This document shows positions 4,569-8,183 of a stretch of 8,183 bases of DNA, one piece after another (the first letter of the stretch is position 1; every line of letters begins with the position of its first letter). Made by a program: the position numbers and the translations under genes. Origin of the DNA: Nanobdellota archaeon. Its GTDB lineage: Archaea; Nanobdellota; Nanobdellia; Woesearchaeales; JAUYGA01. The stretch lies in contig JAUYGA010000142.1 of the NCBI GenBank assembly GCA_030690755.1, positions 1 to 8,183 of the forward strand, given 5' to 3'. A model generated the notes under the pieces. It was not told the DNA's origin and ran no database searches. It saw only the letters and a program-made list of their open reading frames with translations.

Positions 4569-5777
4569 TCATACTGTATTTCTGCTATGATCTTTCAGCA
4601 TCGTCGAACAAACAAAAACCCCTATCAGACCTAAAAGGAAAATATAGTAAAAAAGGATCGAGTAATTTCTAACGATATCTATAAATACCCCTGAGGTTAA
4701 AACTCCCAAGATAGCTCCTATGCCATAGGCCGTAAATACCACGGAGTAATTCTGCGAATAGTTTTTCGCACCAAAAAATAGAATCGTTGTCGTTGGTGCA
4801 ATGGCGAGCCAACTGCCAAGATTGAACCAAAACATGGCGAATGCAACAAAATACAATACCGGCATTCTGCCTTGTGATATGATCATAATTACGGATGCAA
4901 TCATGATTAGTCCATAGGATATTAACATCGATTTTAACGGTGAGAGCCTCTCCGTAAGCCATCCGGAGAAAGGCCGGCCCATTCCGTTGAAAATAGCGAA
5001 TGCCGAAATCATGGCGGTAACGGTTGTCGGACTCATACCCACATAATCCGTACCTATGCCAAAGGTCAAACCAATCAACATTAATCCAATCATCGTTCCG
5101 ATAATAAAGTTAATGTACAAACCTTTGAATCGTTTTGATTTCACCATTTCACTTGTTGTAAAACTATTTAAATCTCCGCTTACGTTTTGAATCTTGTCAA
5201 AACCATCAGTCTCATTTTGTTTTGGATATCGAAACGGTATAGCTAATACGGGTATCAAAACGGCATAAGCCAACCCTAAGGTTAAGAAAGTGTTCATAAT
5301 GCCAAAATTACTAATCAGACTCCGGACGATCGGTGCAACGATCAAGGGTGACATTCCAAATCCGATCAGAACCAATCCAACCGCGAATCCTCTTTTATCA
5401 ACAAACCATTTAGCCACCACATTGATAATCACACCGTAAGCAATACCGACACCTGCTCCGGCAATCATCCCGTAAGTCACAACTAAGTGTGTTACTCCTG
5501 AAGCAAAATAGGACAAAATCCATCCCAAGGAAACTAAAAACCCTCCAAAGAGCATCATGCGACGAGGATGAAATCGCTCAATCATTTTTCCACTCAAAAA
5601 CATAAACAACGCATAGAATCCCAATGCCACCATGTAGGGTAGCCCACTTTCAGCAGAGCCGATCCTAAACATCTCTTCTAGTGATTTTCGAAAAATACTG
5701 TACGAATATACGGTTCCTAAAAGCATCATGATAATGATTCCATTAAATATGTAAATCCATCGGACTTGTTCTTTCAT
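4569..5777 (-). CDS. OFA-family (oxalate/formate antiporter-like) MFS transporter
   Basis: With the start at 5777 the protein has 402 residues, the usual size for this major facilitator family, and alternating hydrophobic stretches fit 12 membrane helices. Visible family features are GTVYSYSIFRKSL in the first helix region (21-33), GMIAGAGVGIAYG in the fourth, a cytoplasmic central loop at about 183-220, GRPFSGWLTERLSP at 267-280, and TAYGIGAILG at 349-358. The set resembles OxlT and YhjX-type carriers, which move small carboxylates such as oxalate, formate or pyruvate by exchange or symport. The substrate cannot be read from sequence. The neighbouring PEP carboxylase makes oxaloacetate, so a carboxylic acid is plausible (inference). 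The ATG at 5777 has AGGGAG 6 bases upstream; the longer frame from ATG 5852 would add 25 residues of doubtful character and lacks a ribosome binding site. A strong terminator separates it from ppcA, so it has its own promoter. Confidence 0.85.
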   Translation of the reverse strand: MKEQVRWIYIFNGIIIMMLLGTVYSYSIFRKSLEEMFRIGSAESGLPYMVALGFYALFMFLSGKMIERFHPRRMMLFGGFLVSLGWILSYFASGVTHLVVTYGMIAGAGVGIAYGVIINVVAKWFVDKRGFAVGLVLIGFGMSPLIVAPIVRSLISNFGIMNTFLTLGLAYAVLIPVLAIPFRYPKQNETDGFDKIQNVSGDLNSFTTSEMVKSKRFKGLYINFIIGTMIGLMLIGLTFGIGTDYVGMSPTTVTAMISAFAIFNGMGRPFSGWLTERLSPLKSMLISYGLIMIASVIMIISQGRMPVLYFVAFAMFWFNLGSWLAIAPTTTILFFGAKNYSQNYSVVFTAYGIGAILGVLTSGVFIDIVRNYSILFYYIFLLGLIGVFVCSTMLKDHSRNTV

Positions 5778-5783
5778 ATGTAT

Positions 5784-5789
5784 CTCCCT
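5784..5789 (-). promoter_or_regulatory. Ribosome binding site fixing the transporter start
   Basis: AGGGAG (5789 to 5784 on the minus strand, within AAAAGGGAGA) lies 6 bases before the ATG at 5777. The upstream in-frame ATG at 5852 has no comparable site and would place the candidate promoter inside the coding region. Confidence 0.8.
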
Positions 5790-5809
5790 TTTCAACTGCC
5801 TCAATATCC

Positions 5810-5838
5810 AATATAAGTGAAATTGATCAATTCTGCAA
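5810..5838 (-). promoter_or_regulatory. Candidate transporter promoter with a palindromic spacer
   Basis: On the minus strand TATATT (5815-5810, one mismatch to the -10 consensus) is 17 bases from TTGCAG (5838-5833, a weak -35). The spacer contains the perfect 12-base palindrome AATTGATCAATT (5821-5832). A repressor bound there would block RNA polymerase; a weak -35 also allows control by an activator. Confidence 0.4.
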
Positions 5839-5861
5839 TTTATATTCACCATTTATATTCA
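5838..5861. repeat. Two 11-base direct repeats upstream of the transporter promoter
   Basis: ATTTATATTCA occurs at 5838-5848 and 5851-5861, a 13-base period. They lie at or just upstream of the weak -35 box, a common position for activator sites. No regulator gene is next to it. Confidence 0.6.
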
Positions 5862-5942
5862 TTTAGTTCCACTCTACATTCTTTGGTTGGTGCTTTTGAC
5901 TAAAACATTTATCTAGACTTCAACGAACTTTCCTAAAAGATT

Positions 5943-5964
5943 AAAAAAGTGCGAGCGCACTTTT
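5943..5964 (-). terminator. Strong intrinsic terminator of ppcA
   Basis: AAAAGTGC (5945-5952) and GCACTTTT (5957-5964) form a perfect 8-bp stem with a GAGC loop. On the minus strand a run of six T follows (complement of 5943-5948). It lies 16 bases after the ppcA stop. The near-symmetry means it could also act weakly on rightward transcripts. Confidence 0.85.
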
Positions 5965-5980
5965 GATTGATGAATCGATT

Positions 5981-7450
5981 CTATCCAAGAAATCGTCGAT
6001 ATGAAGCCGCTTGAATAATGAGGGCTTCCAGGTCGTGGTGTTGATGTGAATTTACTTTTTCAATGATGAAATCAACTGCTTTGAGATGATTCGCATCACT
6101 TTCATGATTTGGGAAATGCTTTTGGATAAAGACCTTCAGTTGGTCACATACACAAGGTGAGGAAGGGTTGTAGTACTTAAGTGCTGCTAAGATATCGTCA
6201 TCAAAATTGACGATGTGCTTGCGGACAAATGCTAAATCACCATCATTTAAGCTTTCAAGTCCAAAGAGCTCCGGTGGACAACCCAAAGAATACAACGCAG
6301 CCGTAAAGGTAATCACGCGTGGCAAGGACTCGCCTTTTAATCTACGGCTGTAGCCAAATAAACCGATGTGAAGTTTTCTTAACCGCCGGCTAGGAACATA
6401 TTTTGCCAAACGATTGATTAACGATGCATTCGCTAAGACATGGGTTTCATGTGCACGACTGTAACGTTCAATCAACTCCAAGGCAATATTAGGATCAATT
6501 TTTTGAGGGGCAGATGTCTGAGATTTATTGATAATGTTAATGGCAGACTTAACGTCATTAACGTCATGATCATACTTAAAGGCGGATTGAATTGTGAAGG
6601 TATGCACACTGGGGTATTCTCTTAGGACATGGTCAATTCGTTCTGGGGTAAGATGTCCTCGAAAAGGCGCACTACCTACGCCTATGATCGGGTAAATTTT
6701 TATGCCTGTTTCCTGTTCAAGAACGGCCATATCTTGTAACGCCAATTTGTTTATTAAGATAGCACTGATTATTCCGTAATTCATCGCAGGGTCACTACGC
6801 GCAAAGAAAACCCGCTGATGAGTAATGCCTTCTGCCTCAATGCCTTTAAAATACTCTTTAAGAATTGTTTTAGCATTCAGCATGCTGTCCTTATCTTCGA
6901 ATAATGGAATCACTTCCACGGTTTCGGGTTTAAAATCACCAATCCACTGTTTAAGGGTGGTGCCTTTTTCATCAAGTACTTGTTGGGCTTTGCCGCTGAC
7001 AAACTGCTTGTAATAGCGATGTATGAGTAACAACTGCTGAGCACTTGATGTCAACGGTAAGATGACTTCAAAAATGGGGACGATCGGTCTTTCATAGAAA
7101 AGTGCGCTCGCATCGTAAGAGCGCGGAATACTTTCCAACGTTTCGAGAAGAACCTTGGCTTCGGTCTTTTCGACATCCGGATTTGGAACACGAAGGATAA
7201 GGCGTTTTTTTATACCCAAAAGGTTCTTTCTAAAGTAGGTTTCATATTTACTCAAGAGTTTTTTGACCACATATGGATCGACTTCTTTTCCTTCAACATC
7301 CCACATCTGCTCTTGAATACCTAAATGGGAGTATGCGTAGAAAGCTTCTTGAATCTCGTCTTCACCACTCATCACACTGTTTAATGCAAAGAATGGAGTA
7401 CTCACATTGTCTGGGTGTTGTGTGGACATCGTCTTTGGAATGTTGCTCAT
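5981..7450 (-). CDS. ppcA: Archaeal-type phosphoenolpyruvate carboxylase
   Basis: The enzyme adds bicarbonate to phosphoenolpyruvate to give oxaloacetate and phosphate, refilling four-carbon acids in the cytoplasm. At 489 residues it is the short archaeal type (PEPcase_2, PpcA), about half the length of the usual bacterial and plant enzyme. Recognisable blocks are TMSTQHPDN (7-15), GEDEIQEA (29-36), WDVEGKEVD (50-58), RVPNPDVEKTEAK (87-99), ARSDPAMNYG (217-226), VGSAPFRGHL (258-267) and LYSLGCPPELFGL (386-398). The protein ends RRFLG. The sequence is full-length with no frameshift. This type lacks the large extra regions of classical PEPC, and the archaeal enzymes studied are less sensitive to the usual allosteric effectors. 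The ATG at 7450 has AGAGGGA 6 bases upstream. Upstream lies a candidate promoter with a cre-like palindrome, suggesting carbon-source control (inferred). A terminator separates it from the transporter gene. In bacteria the type is scattered (Clostridium perfringens, Leuconostoc and Oenococcus are known cases), which fits horizontal gain. Confidence 0.95.
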   Translation of the reverse strand: MSNIPKTMSTQHPDNVSTPFFALNSVMSGEDEIQEAFYAYSHLGIQEQMWDVEGKEVDPYVVKKLLSKYETYFRKNLLGIKKRLILRVPNPDVEKTEAKVLLETLESIPRSYDASALFYERPIVPIFEVILPLTSSAQQLLLIHRYYKQFVSGKAQQVLDEKGTTLKQWIGDFKPETVEVIPLFEDKDSMLNAKTILKEYFKGIEAEGITHQRVFFARSDPAMNYGIISAILINKLALQDMAVLEQETGIKIYPIIGVGSAPFRGHLTPERIDHVLREYPSVHTFTIQSAFKYDHDVNDVKSAINIINKSQTSAPQKIDPNIALELIERYSRAHETHVLANASLINRLAKYVPSRRLRKLHIGLFGYSRRLKGESLPRVITFTAALYSLGCPPELFGLESLNDGDLAFVRKHIVNFDDDILAALKYYNPSSPCVCDQLKVFIQKHFPNHESDANHLKAVDFIIEKVNSHQHHDLEALIIQAASYRRFLG

Positions 7451-7481
7451 ATTGCGTCCCTCTTTTGAACCATACTGATAT

Positions 7482-7510
7482 AGTATAATAAAACGTTTTA
7501 AAATGAAAGG
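7482..7510 (-). promoter_or_regulatory. Candidate ppcA promoter
   Basis: On the minus strand TATACT (7487-7482) is a good -10 box 31 bases before the ATG. The -35 region is weak (CTTTCA with 16 bases or CCTTTC with 17 bases spacing), suggesting help from an activator or a low-level promoter. Confidence 0.4.
7489..7500. promoter_or_regulatory. TAAAACGTTTTA palindrome, cre-like operator
   Basis: A perfect 12-base palindrome with a central CG lies directly upstream of the ppcA -10 box, inside the promoter spacer. The AAAACGTTTT core fits the catabolite-responsive element bound by CcpA, and more broadly sites of LacI/GalR regulators, although the outer TG/CA bases are missing. A bound protein here would repress ppcA. 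Confidence 0.45.
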
Positions 7511-7533
7511 TTTTACTGGAAATTCTTTCGCCT

Positions 7534-7544
7534 GAAACTGTTTC
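7534..7544. repeat. GAAACTGTTTC inverted repeat upstream of ppcA
   Basis: GAAAC and GTTTC arms surround one T. Nearby TTTCGC occurs twice (7526-7531 and 7541-7546), each followed by a GAAA. It lies about 25 bases upstream of the weak -35 box and could be a regulator site; weakly supported. Confidence 0.3.
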
Positions 7545-7635
7545 GCATGACTGAAATTGGAAGATAACCTTAGTATTATATTTCACCTCGAAAAGCACTC
7601 ATATCTGTACTCGGAAAGCCTATTTTATACCCATT

Positions 7636-7670
7636 TAAAAAGGCCAATACTTTTTGAGTTTTTTGGCCTT
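7636..7670 (-). terminator. Intrinsic terminator of the right-edge membrane gene
   Basis: AAGGCCAA (7640-7647) and TTGGCCTT (7663-7670) form a perfect 8-bp GC-containing stem with a 15-base loop. On the minus strand the stem runs into five T (complement of 7637-7641). It lies about 60 bases after the stop at 7730 and separates that gene from ppcA. Confidence 0.8.
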
Positions 7671-7729
7671 AGTTTTACATCATTTAGAGATACAATGAAA
7701 TCATTATTAATATTTAGAAAAGCTAATCA

Positions 7730-8183
7730 TTACTTAGTAAGTAAATTGTCCTTCAAAGATTTAAACTCATCTTCAGAGATAATCTGCTGATCTAGTAGAG
7801 ATTTCAGTCTAACCAATTCATTGTATTTTTCTGGAGTTAATGATGATTGCTTCTTTTCATGTGTTTCTGTTTTAAATTCTAAATTCTTTAGTTCATTTTT
7901 TTGATCATGAATGATTGGTATATGATTTTCAAAAATCCTGGATATTCTTTCACCGTCTAATTTATCCATTTTTATACTAAATTCATTACTAGTCGAAGTT
8001 ACGTTAAATATCCATTTCTCTTTTTTGAAGAAAGATGCAATTGCATACGCGATTCCACCCCATATTACACCAGTTATTGCAAAGCTGAGAATAATATCAA
8101 ATAACCCTCCTCCTTGTACACTAACAGAATAATACGATGACATGAGCCCAGTAATGACAAAGGTATATTTAGCAACTTTTTCT
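7730..8183 (-). CDS. Membrane protein with SHOCT-like C-terminus, 5' end outside the window
   Basis: The frame is open to the window edge, giving 150 visible codons before the TAA at 7730-7732. An internal ATG at 8143 would give 137 residues but has no ribosome binding site. The residues before it (EKVAKYTFVITGL) continue a plausible hydrophobic N-terminus, so the true start is probably just beyond the edge. A strong membrane helix follows (GLFDIILSFAITGVIWGG and on to IASFF), then FKKEK on the likely cytoplasmic side, a Lys/Glu-rich linker likely to be helical, and a final segment YNELVRLKSLLDQQIISEDEFKSLKDNLL. This last part matches the SHOCT short C-terminal domain, found at the end of many small bacterial proteins and thought to mediate oligomerisation or contacts. 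The specific function is unknown. It has its own terminator at 7636-7670. Confidence 0.8.
   Translation of the reverse strand, partial: EKVAKYTFVITGLMSSYYSVSVQGGGLFDIILSFAITGVIWGGIAYAIASFFKKEKWIFNVTSTSNEFSIKMDKLDGERISRIFENHIPIIHDQKNELKNLEFKTETHEKKQSSLTPEKYNELVRLKSLLDQQIISEDEFKSLKDNLLTK

Noticed and set aside
4412..4672. An 86-residue plus-strand reading frame overlapping the transporter 3' end
   Set aside because: It starts at TTG without a ribosome binding site and lies partly antisense to a clear gene; the protein shows no family features.
5778..5852. A 25-residue N-terminal extension of the transporter
   Set aside because: The internal ATG at 5777 has a far better ribosome binding site, gives the usual family N-terminus, and the extension overlaps the candidate promoter.
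8141..8143. ATG at 8143 as the true start of the SHOCT-like protein
   Set aside because: No ribosome binding site precedes it, and the frame stays open to the window edge with a plausible hydrophobic N-terminal sequence.

Overview
The window looks like chromosomal DNA of a low-GC Gram-positive bacterium (Bacillota). The basis is the AT-rich spacers, strong AGGAG/GGGAG-type ribosome binding sites, intrinsic hairpin-plus-T terminators, a small terminase of the kind found in Bacillota phages, and a phosphoenolpyruvate carboxylase of the archaeal type, known from archaea and a few Bacillota. TGG encodes Trp and TGA acts as a stop, so the standard bacterial code applies. I cannot name the genus.

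Left part (1-1650). The 3' end of an unrecognised plus-strand gene (1-333) runs into two tandem hairpin terminators. Facing it on the minus strand is a phage-derived pair: a small terminase subunit (1141-1590), translationally coupled through a GTGA overlap to a protein joining an HNH nuclease to a P-loop kinase-like domain (368-1144). No large terminase or structural gene follows. The next gene is convergent and non-phage-like, so the pair looks like a prophage fragment or a cut-down element. A terminator hairpin sits about 30 bases upstream of the small terminase gene.

Middle part (1650-4570). A 400-base AT-rich spacer carries a four-copy ATTAAATTT repeat beside a TATAAT box. Then come, on the minus strand, a soluble GAF plus HD-GYP protein (probable cyclic-di-GMP phosphodiesterase, 1993-3066) and a DUF6671 protein with four CxxC pairs (3198-4040). 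The 530 bases upstream of the DUF6671 gene hold no convincing protein gene. They do hold a promoter-like site, several inverted repeats and a hairpin with a T-rich tail, which could be a leader or a small RNA.

Right part (4569-8183). An OFA-type (oxalate/formate antiporter family) major facilitator transporter (4569-5777) and an archaeal-type phosphoenolpyruvate carboxylase, ppcA (5981-7450), lie in tandem, separated by a strong terminator. Both concern organic acids: the carboxylase makes oxaloacetate from PEP and bicarbonate, and the transporter may move a small carboxylate, but that link is inferred. A cre-like palindrome overlaps the ppcA promoter. At the right edge is a membrane protein with a SHOCT-like C-terminus; its 5' end lies outside the window.

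Several upstream-most start codons are probably wrong. Ribosome binding sites favour starts at 1144 (HNH-kinase), 4040 (DUF6671) and 5777 (transporter). I see no tRNA, rRNA, CRISPR array or intact insertion sequence. The least explained parts are the phage pair without a large terminase, the DUF6671 upstream region, and a TTGATCAA palindrome shared by two promoter regions.
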